NCBI RefSeq assembly: GCF_030445035.2
Contig: NC_080677.1
Location: forward strand, 23,199,513 to 23,263,512
Reading direction: 5' to 3'
Origin: Dasypus novemcinctus
Taxonomy: Eukaryota; Chordata; Mammalia; Cingulata; Dasypodidae
Length of the DNA stretch: 64,000 nt
Shown piece after piece: positions 13,027-25,480 of the stretch. Below the pieces are notes generated by a model. That model did not search any database. It was not told the origin of the DNA and saw only the letters and a list, made by a program, of their open reading frames with translations. The position numbers and the translations under genes are program-made. Every line of letters begins with the position of its first letter. Position 1 is the first letter of the stretch.

Positions 13027-13424
13027 GGGAAGCAATTGTGGTTCAACTGATAAAACATCCACCTACAATATGGAGGGTCTAGGGTTTAATCCCCAGGGCC
13101 TCCTGACCCATGTGTAAGCTGGCCCACGCGCAGTGCTGCCGCGCGCAAGGAGTGCTGTGCCATGCAGGGGCACCCCACGCGCAAGGAGTACGCCCTGTAA
13201 AGAGAGCCGCCCTGTGTGAAAAAAAGTGCAGCCTTCCCAGGAGTGGCGCCGCACACACGGAGAGCTGACACAGCAAGATGACGCAACCAAAAAAAAGAGA
13301 CGCAGCTTTCCAGAGCCGCTGGGTAATGCAAGCGGATGCAGAACACACACACACAGCGAATGGACACAGACAGCAGACAATGGAGGGAAGGGGAGAGAAA
13401 TAAATAAATCTTAAAAAAATATAT
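13027..13424 (+). mobile_element. DAS-type SINE with hybrid head and body
   Basis: The head GGGAAGCAATTGTGGTTCAA belongs to the medium/short family type while the body (GCGCAAGGAGTGCTGTGCC onward) and tail AATAAATAAATCTTAAAA belong to the long type. Perfect duplication AAAGCATGATA at 13016-13026 and 13425-13435. Confidence 0.88.
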
Positions 13425-13844
13425 AAAGCATGATAAAAGGGAAAAAAAATATATATATATATATAACCTGAATAGCACAGTAAATCTCTGAAGATATAAT
13501 TTAGCTCCTTCTAAGCCTATCTTTAGAGTTAGTTTCTGTAAGCCACAGGATGACACACCATTTCAAATGACCAATAACAGAATCACAGCATGGATCACAA
13601 GGCTGACCTAGTAAGGTTCTAACCATGGTTGTGTTACATGATCCACGTTTGAGTATAACAGAAGACAATCATATTTCATTTATGTGTGGTCTCTCCTGAA
13701 TACTAAATTAAGTGTATTTACATACTTTTGCTCCAATGTTTGGTAGACCACCAAGTATAGCAGTTTTCATTCCAAATTTTCCAAAGGAATTTCATTTACA
13801 TGGACTTAATAGAACAGTAAAAATTTCCAAAAAGTTTTGGAAAT

Positions 13845-14202
13845 TGGGACGCAGATGTGGCTCAAGTGAATGGGCTTCATCTACCACATGGGAGGACCCA
13901 GTTTCCATCCCTGAGGTCTCTTGGTGAAGGACGGCCCATGTAACAAGCCAGGCCAGCCAGTGCAGTGAGCAATGCGGCAAGATGACGCAACAAAAAAAAG
14001 AGAGACAAGGGAAAGTCAAGATGAGATGCAACAGAAACCAGGAACTGGGATGGCACAAGCAACAGGGAACCTCTCTCCCACACTGGAGATCCCTGGGATT
14101 GTGTCTCGGTAAGGCCTAGAGGAGAAAATGAGAAGAGAAGACAAAAAGAAATAGACAGAAGATCACACAGCAAATGGGGGGAAGGGGGAGGGAGAAGAAA
14201 AA
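13845..14202 (+). mobile_element. DAS-type SINE, third body type (~360 bp)
   Basis: Head GGACGCAGATGTGGCTCAAG, body with 'gagagacaaggga', 'acagaaaccagga', 'gggaacctctctccc' and 'atttgtgt'-like Pro-Gly-rich remnants. The same body type recurs at 56622-56982. Duplication (A)AGTTTTGGAAAT / AGGTTTTGGAAAT at 13831-13844 and 14203-14216. Confidence 0.85.
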
Positions 14203-14537
14203 AAGGTTTTGGAAATAATAGAGCTGTCAACGTCTTATTCTGCCAAGTGAGAACATTAAAATCAAATAAAAACAAAACAAAACCCAACCACTACTGTCTT
14301 TTCATGAAAGGGCACAGTTGAATACATTTTGATTTTTTAAGCCAACTTTTGAAAATTAAAAAAAAAAAAAGTCCTTATTTCTGTTTAGATCAGTGAAAAC
14401 TTTGTCATCTACCATGTACCAAAAGATGTACCTCTGGAAACCTGTATTTTTAGTCATTTATAGGAACTCAATTACTCAAAGTTTTCCCAAGAATATAGGA
14501 TGGTGAAGGCCATAGGGAAGAGGAAAATAAATAACTA

Positions 14538-15012
14538 ATTGTACCCCCAGAAAAACATGTACTTAAATCTAATCCATTCCTGTGGATGAAAACCCATTGT
14601 AAGTAGCATCTTTTGATGAGGGTACTTCAATTAATGTGACTCACCTCATTCAGGACAAGACTTAATCCTATTACTGGAGTCCTTTATAAAGGGAATGAAG
14701 AGAGAGAGAGGGAAAGAGTGGGAGAGAGAGAGAAAGCCTGAGAAGCAAGAAGCTGAAACTACCAAACCCAAAAGAGAAGGGAAAGACCAGCAGATGCTGC
14801 CCTGTGCCTTGCCAGTTCGCAAAGGAAGGTAGTAGAGAGAGGCCAAGGGTCGCTGGCAGCCTGTTTCCCGCAAGGAAGTATTGCCTTGAGGATGCCTTGA
14901 TTTGAACATTTTCACAGCCTCAAAACTGTAAGCTAATAAATTCCCATTGTTCAAGCCGAACTGTTTCATAGTATTTGCTTTAAGCAGCCTAGGAAACGAA
15001 AACACTAACACA
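14538..15012 (+). repeat. Solo LTR-like element (MaLR/ERVL-like)
   Basis: About 475 bp opening TGTACCCCCAGAAA and closing AACACTAACA. It has a 'ctttataaagggaatg' TATA-like stretch, a GA-rich tract (14698-14740) and the polyadenylation-type end 'aaactgtaagctaataaatt' followed by 'tttaagcagcctaggaaac', the pattern of MaLR-type LTRs. No internal retroviral genes flank it. Confidence 0.55.
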
Positions 15013-17634
15013 TGGGAAAGAGCTAATAGTAAAGGTGTGTCCGAGTTTGGAGAAAGATTATCACTCACTAGCCCTAACTGGTGCCAATGATACACAATAG
15101 GTCAGAAAAGAGTTGCCAATCAAATGTGACATTTTAAATAAAGGGTACAAGTAAGACTGAGGGAGTAAGCAGCAGATAAAACTTTTAGAACAGGTTTAGC
15201 AAAAAAGGATAGCCCTCCCCTTCTCTGGGGATCATAGTCCTTTAAGAGATCTACAATCTGGATATGGCCATCTCTTATCCCATTTCCTTTATAATCCTTT
15301 GTTGAATCTTCTTTTTCTCTGGGACCTCACCTCTTTTTCTGTTTTGTCCAACCACCCTCCACCCTCCAAACAGGGGTAGGAAAGATACACTCTACTGGAG
15401 GATTCAAGAAGTACTTAAAGTAGATGCCTTGATATTTTCTTTGCCGGACACAGCTAATTCCTGAAGAGCTGCTAAGAATGTTACCCATTTCTCTAGACTC
15501 TGGACTTGAAACAAATTAGAGATCTGAGTCTCAATGCTCAGCTATTTTTTCAGATTTTAAACATATAGTCTAAATCTTGTTTCAAATCCTTCCAAATATA
15601 ATTGCTCTGCAACCATTCACATAACAGAAAAGTATACTTTCAGACATAGAAACCAAATATTATTCTTTTTAATCCTGGTTCAGTATACTCTACACTCAAA
15701 ACTGCCCCATAAAAGATAATATAAAATAACCAATGCTTAATATTAAAAAAAAATAGTTTACATTCTAAAACCAGTGTGATTAGCATTTAGTAGAGCATAC
15801 ACTGCCATACTAAGGCTAATTTAACTATAAATTTTGAAGACAGATATGTATGTATGTATGTATGTATGTGTGTATATATATATAAATATTGAATAGGGGC
15901 AATGAAAAAACATAGGTCCATCAGTAATCAGCAGATTAAGAAATGAGCTTATATCAATTTTATTTTTTTCCAAACACCCTGCAGATGGCCTACTTGCAGA
16001 CAATAAGAAGTAAAAAAGAAAGTAATAAAATTACATAAAGGGCCAAAGAGATTTCTAGTTCAGTGGTTTTCAAACTGTGGTCTATATTTATACAAAGACT
16101 TCCAAGTTACCCATGCATGGTTAGTTTTTTAAGAGATCAATTTCCAGATCCTCAATTTCCCTAGGAAGTCTTGCCTAAATGATCTGCCTGAAAATGTCCA
16201 AGTTACAAATAGCCCTTCTCTTACTTTACAAAAGAAAGATGTATTTCTCCCTCTCCCTCATCCCTTAAACACAAAATGGCACTATCCCAGGGTGTGAAAA
16301 CCTGCAGGGGACGAAAGGAACCATTACTAAGCCTGTTACTATTAAGAGCAAAGTGTGGGGTTAAGTATTAGAAATGTGGTGTTTGGAACCATGTTGGGAT
16401 GCTCTGAGTTCAAATACACAGTAGGAATGAGGAGGTTGGAGTACTGCAATTTTTGTTTACTCTGCTTCCATTCCAGGCCTTCTGCAACCTCAGCCTCACC
16501 CCCCACTGCCCACACATTACCCAAGAATGGATTGCTCTGATGGAAAAGCCCCATGAGAGCAATACAAAGAGTACATCAGTAGGACAGACTAACCCATACT
16601 GGCTTTCTTCACATATTTAAACATTAGTAATTCTTTTCAGTTATTCATGCACATGTCCTTAGCTATAAAGAAAAACACCAAAAATTGCTAAGATGGAATT
16701 TTTAAAAAAATTTAAATGGAAAACTTCCTGGGATTGCTAATATTTTCAAGACACAAGATAAAAACCAATGGATAAAAGTTCAAATGACTTCTTTCAGATT
16801 TGATGTGTTATGTTAAAAAGTAGTGAAACCTAATTTATCATTTCATGTTAAATATTTATTTCAATTATAGCCACTTCCCAATTGGTTCAATCTTTAAAAA
16901 TGTATATTTTTCAATTTCTTATTAACATAAAATTAAAGAGCTACTGGGATAATTTGCTTTTTTTAGTAGCATAAACTTCTCTTTATTTGCATAGGCAGTT
17001 TGGCTATGAATTCTCTCATTAAGAGATACATTTCTAATAGAATGCTACTTTTTTTTTGCCTATGCTATAGTTTAACACAAGTAACTTACACAGCAGAAAA
17101 ATTTCTGTATCATGCAGAAAAAATTTTTCACTATACTGTGAGGTTTATTATTTTTCTCTGAATTACCATACCCTTATCCAACTGCAGGAATATCCAAAAA
17201 AGCACTAAGGTTAAATGCCTTACATTTGAAATAGAGAAACAAATAATTTCTCTTATCTAGGACATGAATGTTTTATTTAAAAAACAGACATTAAGTATAT
17301 ATATTTAATGAAAAATATGCCATGTTAGTACATTTTCCTTATATTATAAAACTATCAAGTGGCCTTAATTGTATGTTTTCCTATTAAACAATTTAAAAGT
17401 TCAAACCAAATAAAAAAGCATTTGAAGTGGATTCCTATGATGGGTCCTTATATTTTTCTGCTAAATATTAAAATTGTTCAATATACATTTTGCTAAAAAT
17501 AAATTTTAAAAAGGACTGCCTTTTTCTCATGCACTAAACCTTATCTCAAATAGGAACTTTTGTTTTAAATATTTTTAAAAATTGTTGAAATATTAACCAT
17601 ATCACTTTTAAAAACAGTTGTAGTAAATTCCTAG
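15013..17634. other. Intron with a TATG microsatellite, otherwise featureless
   Basis: A (TATG)n/(TA)n microsatellite lies at 15844-15884. A weak 'agtggttttcaaactgtggtc' at 16060-16082 resembles the start of a MER5-like element but does not continue. I see no exon or conserved block. Confidence 0.5.
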
Positions 17635-17635
17635 A

Positions 17636-17815
17636 AGTCAGTGTTTTGCACACTGTACACCACTGATCTCGTGTATTAGAACCGCCCAAAGTGCTTCTTA
17701 GTAATGTACCCCCCGGGCCCATCCTACATCTGCTGAATCAGAATCTCTTGCCAAAGAGCCTAGAAATCTACCTTTATAATAAGTACTTCCAGGAAATCCT
17801 TGAAAACCAGAAAAC
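17636..17815 (+). repeat. MER5A-like hAT transposon
   Basis: 'cagtgttttgcacactgtac', 'gggcccatcctacatctgct', 'gaatcagaatctcttgcc', 'gagcctagaaatctac' follow the MER5A pattern in order. Non-autonomous and old. Confidence 0.55.
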
Positions 17816-19036
17816 CTAGGAATTAATAAAGTTCTTCAAGGAAGCATGATAATAGGATAAGAAGACAGTCAAAGTTTTAGAAGGTTAGGTGCTATATAGC
17901 CCAGACATCAATAGGCAGATATAGAAGAAAATAAATACAGATCTAAGTTTAAGGTCAGCTTTTAAAAAGAGCTGCTTCCAACTCTGACAGTGAATGTTAA
18001 TACCTTATGTGCTTTCTTCTGGAATTTAGGGCCATGAGGTAGACATTAGCAAAAGAGAAACATGGAATGGCATTTTTCTATTCCTTTGTAAGGAATGCTT
18101 ACCAGTATTTTTTAAACCTATAAAATACAGTATTGCTGTTTTGAGAACCTGTCTTTCTCATTATTTATACAGATGATTCTTCAGGATTATCCCTCCCACA
18201 ACAGGTAACACCTAGCTACAAATTTGCACTGTTTGTTAAAATGGTTTTCATAATATTTACTAACAGTTCCAAATAAAAGGAAAAATAGGGCACAGATATA
18301 GTTACCAGCTAATTCACCAGCCTCATCATATGTCTCTCTTCCCTGCCCCATCTGAAGCTACGACAGCCTGAGACCCTAGCTTAGTAGGGCAGAGCTACAC
18401 TTGGTAGTCACTTACACTACTCTAACAACCAACAGAAGAAATCCAAACTTCAGCTAATATGCATCCTGGAAATACACAAAAAGGAACAGAGACGTTAACC
18501 AGGACTACACTTATCTAAATATTCCTTTTGTTTGGTCCTGTTCCTTGTTTACATATAATGTTAGAGAAAACTGTTATCAATATTATTTATTAAAAAAAGA
18601 TATAGTAAAAGACATAGCTCTATGTTTACTATTCTCCTTAAGGAGAATATGGGGTTTTCTTCCCTTAAAAAACAGAAACAAAAATAAAAAACTTACATGC
18701 TCTAAGTTGTAATACCTAAACAGCAGTTTTACTTCTAATTGGGGATCTATTAAATGCATGGTATACAGATTATAAAGACGATGGCAAATGACCAGAAAAG
18801 AATGCATGGCTCTTTCACGTAAGGAAGAAGACAATAAAACAACACTTCCTCTAACAAATAGTAGAATGTACAACTGCCAAAACAAAGCTCAACAATACAA
18901 ATTTCTGCTGTAGACACAGACAGCATTATCCAGATTTTCTATTGAATAGCCAGAAGGAATTTGATAAAAATGGAACTTAATTATATACTACATAAATAAT
19001 ACTTTTCTGCAGGGAAAGAAATACATGCATACTTAC
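17816..19036. other. Intron with no recognised feature
   Basis: AT-rich sequence between the MER5-like fragment and the septin exon. No repeat family, ORF or motif that I can support. Confidence 0.5.
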
Positions 19037-19162
19037 TTAGTAAGCTGCCCTTTATTCTTGTTGTTATCAACTCCATTATAAGTCACAGCTGCCAGTTTTC
19101 TGCTCCTGTAGTTCTCATAGTGTACATTATTAGTAACATCTTTCAAGTCCTGCATGTGCGTT
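19037..19162 (-). CDS. SEPTIN7: Septin-7 exon, end of septin unique element
   Basis: 126-bp exon that finishes the split Arg, encodes [20 protein letters not shown] then [20 protein letters not shown] and T, and ends with AA of a split Lys. H.QDL...T...HYE.YR is the conserved septin C-terminal globular motif. The following K/N-rich stretch is the hinge to the coiled coil. Acceptor ATAACAG; the donor GTAAGTAT begins inside an AAG-like context, so the frame fixes the junction at 19036/19037. Confidence 0.95.
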
Positions 19163-19779
19163 CTGTTATAAATAACATATCAAGAGTTTTCTTCTATTAA
19201 AAAAGTTTTGATGTAAATTTAAAACATTAGCAAAACAAAGTTTTCAGACTAACTTGACACCAATGAAACTTTAGGTTTCAAATGAGATTTTAAGAGCTAT
19301 GAAGCCCTCTAAGGAGTTACTGAAGGAAGACCTTTCCAAAGAAGAGTATTTACTTTTAACAGTATATATTTAATTTTATTAGAGAAGGAAAAGGAGATTA
19401 GCTGCTTCTGAAGCTCATAAAACCTAAAAAGAAATTACTAGTATATAAATTTTTATTCATGTAATATCTAGGGACACTTCAGATCACAGATAAGTTGGAT
19501 TCAAACTTGGGAATTTTAATTTAGAGTAAATTCCTGTTTATTCACATTGTCCAGCAAATGTACTTTAGTAAAATAAATTTTTGTTCACAGGTACAATTTA
19601 TGTCATGTATAAAATCAATAAGGAGATAACAAACGATCAGGAACCTAATTTCATTATTCCTTAATAATTCAAGATGTTAAAGACACCCTGAACTGATCTA
19701 TGGATATTCTTTACTAACACAGTATTCTTAGGTGGGTACGGTGCGCGGCAGCAGTCTATATTATTCAATTCTCCTTTTC

Positions 19780-20240
19780 TCTATCATTCATTCTATTGTG
19801 AACTTCCTCTATCTGCCATGTTCCATCTTTCACCTCTACCACTTTACCAAAACTCCATTCTAGGAGATAAAAAAAGGCATACTGTTTTTATCCTTTCCGA
19901 TCTCCATAAAATGTTTACTATTACACAATCAGGCTTCTTAAAGTTCTCTCCCCACATTTCTATGCAATTCTGATAGCTTACACACCTTAGTCCTAAACTG
20001 GGGGTATTCCATAAGGCTCATCCCCCCTTATACTTTTCCTTGAGGAATTCACCCTCTCTTATGGCAACAGACTTCTTAGTAACAACAGTATAGAGTAAAG
20101 CTCTATTACTTTCCACTTCAGTCATGTGAGGCAGTTCCCTACCCCTAGCATATCCTGTGGTTGAGACTGAACAGTTCAGGCTAATTTGTCACTCTCCCCT
20201 ATTTAAGAGTCCCCACCACCTTGGGAGACCCCTTCTCGCC
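19780..20240 (+). repeat. Possible L2 fragment
   Basis: Pyrimidine-rich stretch with 'taagtctctccccac'-like and 'ttcaccctctcttatggcaa' words, which is the style of L2 3' regions. The match is weak. Confidence 0.25.
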
Positions 20241-20744
20241 TTGAAGCCAAGCCACTGTAACCCCCGACAAGTTTCTCCTTGATGGTCACTCTTTTTTTTT
20301 TTTTTCCTTTGGTAGCAGTATATGTTATAGGTGGCGTACGTTACCTTTTCAACTATATTGTAAGCTCCCTGTTAAAAAAATTTTTTTTGATAATAAGTTT
20401 TCTATATAGTTTCAGCAATTTATACTTTTTTCCATTTTTCAATAGCTGTCTTCTCTGCTTTTGCTTCCCTTTCCCATTTCTATACCTTCCATGCCCACAC
20501 CCTGGAATTAATTGTATCAAGTTTTCTCTTTCCATTGTCTTCCTTGGTTTGCCTGCAGTAGCCAGTTCTCCTAATTAGTAAAATGATCCTCTTTGCACTT
20601 GGGTCTTTCTTGGAAGCAACCACTACTATATTCCTAACTTTCACCTGCAAAAGAATTTCAGTTTTTCACTTGGGTCTTAACAGGTATCTGGCATCTTGGT
20701 ACTTGGTTCTTTAAGTATCTACTAAACATTCCAGGTGTGCTAAT

Positions 20745-21172
20745 CTGGGATGAAAATGAGAGCCACTGAGTGCACGCTTTGAATGAACTGTACAAAGCAT
20801 GGGACTGTATGCCACAGGGAATTCAGTGGTGGATGATGGACTGTGGTTAACACGACAAATATAAGAACATTTTCTCCTGAACAATAAGGAATATATAATA
20901 CTAAAATAGGGTGTTGGTATTTGGGTGGATTGGGGGAAAAATAAACCAAATATAAGATATAGGCTATAGTTTACTAGTAATATTATGACACTCTTTCACA
21001 GTTTGTAGCAAATGCTTTATAACAATGTTAAGACGTTGGTGGTGGGAAAATGCATGGGACCCTTGTATGATAATATGCACGTTTGTTTTTTAAATTCACA
21101 AATTTTACTATACATTGTTTATGTATGTTTATGTATAAATTATACACTTCAATAAAATTTTATTTAAAAAAA
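20745..21172 (+). mobile_element. L1 3'UTR fragment (xenarthran type)
   Basis: 'actgtggttaacacgac', 'ggattgggggaaaaataaa', 'atgcatgggacccttgtatg', 'ttatgtatgtttatgta' and 'acttcaataaaattttattt' plus an A tail. The same module appears three times at 28900-29640. Contains no ORF2 sequence, so it is a severely 5'-truncated copy. Confidence 0.7.
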
Positions 21173-22731
21173 AACCACTGCTATTTTCTTAAGGACATGA
21201 GTTACATTAAATATGTCTTTCTCCTCTTTACTCAAATTTAAAAGGAAAAATAAAAGTGTAATACTTTTCTTTTTAAAGCTGTTTTTAAATCTCTAAATAT
21301 AAAAATTATACATGAAAAATTGTGATGAAAAGTTAAAGTAAAACCACCTAGCATAAGTGAATATTTTAGGAAAGAAAAAGAGAAGCAAATGTGCTATAGA
21401 GAATTTAACAAATGAATTATTTTTTTCCATCAAAATATATTTCAAACAGTTGAAGCCAATACCCTCACCCCAGTCACTGATAAGAATGTTAAACAGGACT
21501 AATCCCAAGCTTGCAAACAAATAATCAGTGATTGCATTTATCCTAATCCAAGATATCTATTTCAATGAATCCTTTCTTATTTGACCTACTCCATGATAAT
21601 TATGTAATAATCCTTAATTACGATTAAGTATATGGGGTATTACATTGCCCCACATCCATTATATACCTTTGAAATTTTTTATTATTTTCAAACATGCATG
21701 AATGACTTGCTGCTTTGCTGTACTAAACCTCTCTGTAGGCCTGGTCAGTTTGCTCTGTAATGCTTTTAAACTAGTGAGTCCCACTTACCAGCTGCCAGGC
21801 TATGGACCTTCATACGTTCCAAGTCTAGCTTCTGGCTCAGTCTAGGCCTTCCCTTCTATAGTGTTTTGTGTATTTTGGCAATTATTGACTATTTATCTTA
21901 AAAATACACAATAGTTGTAGAATACTATTGAATATACCATAGAAAATTTAAAATTTAGGAAAAGAATAAAATTAGAGGGAAGGCAATGGTAATTGTTTAA
22001 TATTTGTTAAACATTCTCTAAATATATATAGTGCATTAAGAGATACCATTATTAGTCCTTTTTTTAAATGTTTTTACAGTTTCCCCAACATGGTTTTAGT
22101 TGCTTTTACAATTTTTTATTTGTTTTATTTATTTATTTTTGCTTATTTTTTTTTTTTGCTTATGTTGCACTTAAGTTACATCATTGATATTGTTGCAAGA
22201 GCAAATTAAAATTGGATATGAAAATACTTTGACAATTATTTAAAGTGCCATATGAATAAAAAGTTTGAAATAGAAATTTTGTTTGAAGTTCACAGGAAAT
22301 ATACACCACCTTTAAAGAAAATTTGTAATGTGCCTTTCAAGGACATGCAAAAGAAGGTGACTAAAACCACCCTTCTAAGGGATAAGGAGAGAGGTTAGGA
22401 AAGAAGAGCTCTTGGGAGATCAGATGGAATGCTGATTAAGTATACCCTTAAGTTTGCGGATCACATTGGCAGGGTGTATATATCTATTAGTCCTCTTGAA
22501 GACACATCTTAAGAATGGTAGTGACAGGGAACAATTTATAACAGATCCTGAAGTGTTATATTCTCAAAATCCATACGACCATACTCTTGCTCTACTCCTG
22601 CTATGTGAACCTAGCAATCCCACTGTTGAATCAACCCAACTGTCTGCTTCCTACCAAAAACACTTAGTCACGAGCTTCTTAGTAAAAAGATCACCTTGTC
22701 AATCTCTTTGATTTCAAAATTCGATATTTTA
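21173..22731. other. Intron, AT-rich, no recognised gene
   Basis: T-rich low-complexity patch at 22110-22162 (ATTT repeats and a 13-T run). Otherwise nothing identifiable. Confidence 0.5.
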
Positions 22732-22984
22732 TATATATATACACACACACATATATATATATTTGTTTTTGTTTTTTGAGGTGCTGGGGCCAGGGATTGA
22801 ACCTGGGACCTTGTATGTGGGAAGCTGGTGCTCAAACACTGAGCCACATCAGCTTCCCTGAGTTGTTTTTTCATTTGTTTCCGTGTTGGTGGTTTTTTTG
22901 TTTTTAGAAGGCACCGGGGACTGAACCCGGGACCTCCTATGTATGAAGTAAGCGCTCAACCACTTGAGCCACATCTGCTCCCCT
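22732..22984 (-). mobile_element. Short DAS-type SINE dimer with TA/CA microsatellite tail
   Basis: Two reverse-oriented ~95-bp monomers (about 22765-22858 and 22892-22984), each with the tRNA-like core, for example GGATTGAACCTGGGACC and GGGACTGAACCCGGGACC (the B box on the minus strand). The A-tail side has grown into a (TA)n(CA)n(TA)n microsatellite at 22732-22763. Confidence 0.82.
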
Positions 22985-23355
22985 ATTTCTTGAGGTAGCA
23001 GTTTGACTCACTTAATTTCCCCCCTCATTTGTGAGAATGAATTTCCTGTCATTCCATGATTTAAAATCATCTTTTATATGTATGTTACTACCTCTATATA
23101 CCTAAAGAGATTCCTGTTTATTGGAAAAGTGTGTAGTAATATGAAAATAAATAGCCCTCAGCTAAGATGGCCATCCAAAATTGGAAAACTGAAGGGAGTA
23201 TATGTGGTGAGGGCCTGAAGAATCAAGATGAGAGAGAGAAGTGGGGGTATGATGTGAGGTGGGAAGAGGAAGGAATGTTTCTCAACATGAAAACACTGCA
23301 GTTCATTTTGGTCTCCTTTCTGTTCCTTACCCACTAATGTCTCTAGTTCTTTTTT

Positions 23356-24537
23356 TTTTTTTTGTTGTTGTTGTTTTATTGATTTTGTAAAAATATTACA
23401 TTAAAAAAACAATATGAGGTCCCATTCAACCCCACCACCCCCACCCCACCACTCCCCCCCCAGCAACACTCACTCCCATCATCATGATACATCCATTGCA
23501 TTTGTGGTAAGTACATCTCTGGGCATCTCTGCACCTCATGGTCAATGGTCCACATCATGGCCCATACTCTCCCATATTCCATCCAGTGGGCCCTGGGAGG
23601 ATTTACAATGTCCGGTGATTGCCCCTGCAACACCATCCAGGGCAACTCTAAGTCCCAAAGGCGCCTCCACATCTCATCTCTTCCTGCCATTCCCCATACC
23701 CATATCAGCCACCATGTCCACTTTTCCCACTCCACTCCAATGACACCTTTTCTCTGTGGACCTTGGATTGGTTATGTCCGTGGCATCTCTATGTCAAGAG
23801 GAGGCTCAGATTCCACATGGATACTGGATGCAATCCTCCTGCTTTCAGTTGTAGGCCCTCTAGGCTCCATGGTGTGGTGGTTGTCCTTCTTCAACTTCAT
23901 CTTGGCTGAGTGAGGTGAGTCCAATAAATCAGATTGTAGGAGCTGAAGTCTGTTGAGGCTCAGGGCCTGGCTATCATATTGTCAGTCCAGAGATTCAAAT
24001 CCCCTAAATATATCTTAAACCCCAACACCAACTACAATTCCAGTAAAGTAGCGTGAAAGTCTTATGAAAAAGAGATTCCATCTGAGTGCAGTTTCATCAC
24101 GCAGAAACACCAGCTCCAAAGAAGGGCCATCTGACATGACAGTGAACCCCATCTGCCATGACCATAGAGCCCGTGGGTCTCTTTAGCCCTCAAAGGAACC
24201 AATACCTGGGGTTGTATCTACTTTATCTGTCTCTTAGAATCTTCTCAATTGTGTATAAGGGCAATCCTTCTGACAGCCTCCAGACTCTTTTTTTAGAGAC
24301 TCGTAGCCATATAAACTCATTTCTCCTTTCCATTTCCCCCTTACATTAGGTCAAACAGCATTTTAAAGTCATGTTATTATATGTAGACAGGGATATTCTG
24401 CTAGATCCGCATTGAACCTTCAATTCAAGGTCATTTTCCAGTTGCATCATCAGTTGGTACTTGATAGTGATCCCTCGGTGCCAGGGAGGCTCATCCCCGG
24501 GTGTCATGTCCCATGCTGGGGGGAAGGCATTGCATTT
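23356..24537 (-). mobile_element. Non-coding retroposed sequence, 1.18 kb
   Basis: Flanked by a perfect TCTAGTTCTTTTTT (23342-23355 and 24538-24551). On the minus strand it ends in a poly(A) tract with AATAAA about 20 bases upstream (23376-23386 region). These are the marks of an RNA polymerase II transcript copied by L1 machinery. The body has no ORF above about 120 codons and resembles no protein. Candidates are an L1-family 3' end, a non-autonomous L1-driven repeat, or a retrocopy of a non-coding RNA. From memory the 3' part looks like a sequence dispersed in xenarthran genomes, but I cannot confirm it. Confidence 0.7.
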
Positions 24538-25162
24538 TCTAGTTCTTTTTTGACTTTTTCTTCATGATCTTCTCCCCACTGGTGCTTTTCTAATTCAAGT
24601 CCTGGTCTTCTAATCAGGAAAACCCCAATGTCTTGTTCTTTTAGCTTTCCTTCTCTTTTAAAAGCTGTGTAAGGTATAGTGTAGGAGTGACTTTTTTCTT
24701 GCCTGGGAGAAAGACTAGTTAGTTTTGTATGCTGTATGTATTCCCATAACTGAAAATGCGCCCCCAGGAGGTTATGTACCTTCTAACATTCAAGTCTAGT
24801 TTGGACTAAAAAATTAGCCTGCCCTTTTATAGTTTTCCAAGCTGTTCAGATTAAGTATGATAATGGCCTTTTCTTTTCCACTTTCCATACCTATTTCAAT
24901 ATTCAACCTCAGCACAAAGAATAATGATAAAGTAAAGAGACTAATTTTCCTATGTATCCTTAGCCACATGGTTTATTTGTATTTCTGCTGACTACTTTAA
25001 AAACCTGGAGAAAGAATCCAAACTGTCTCCATATGGTGCTTCCTTCACTGCTAGAGTGAAAATAATTTAAATTAGCTAAATTGATAGAAGGAAAAATTAA
25101 ATTTTGTTCAACCCCTACTTTAGAGAAAAAAATATGCTATTTTCATAATTGCTCACACTTAC

Positions 25163-25214
25163 CTTATCAACATATTTCTTAGAATTGTAAAATCACAATG
25201 TTCACCATTTTCAA
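25163..25214 (-). CDS. SEPTIN7: Septin-7 52-bp micro-exon-like exon
   Basis: The shortest internal exon, too small to stand out as an ORF. It completes the split Val, encodes ENGEHCDFTILRNMLI and ends with AG of a split Arg. The residues are the septin unique element just after the WG motif (HCDF..LRN.L). Acceptor TTTCTTACAG, donor GTAAGTGT. It lies about 0.25 kb from the 5' end of an antisense L1 (25481). Confidence 0.95.
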
Positions 25215-25480
25215 CTGTAAGAAAAAAATATGACCATACACATTATTTCCACTAAACTTGGTCTTTTCTAAAGAAATTTCATAGAAAATTGGGGGTATCA
25301 AAAAATAAGAGAATATACAAAGCAGCTTAATTTTGCATTAAGGTTTAATACTATAGCCCAGTACTCAATTTAAGGAGCCTAACAGTTAAGTGTACTATAA
25401 CATTACTTAATTGTACTCTAATACTCAGTAACTTGGAACAATATTCTAAACAATGCAGGATTGTTAAAAATAAGACAAAG

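Noticed and set aside
14538..15012. Complete endogenous retrovirus
   Set aside because: Only one LTR-like sequence is present; no gag, pol or env remnant lies on either side.
23376..23913. ORFs of 109-122 codons on both strands
   Set aside because: All lie in the non-coding retroposed sequence, overlap each other in opposite directions, and show only low-complexity composition (Trp/Met-rich or Pro/His-rich).
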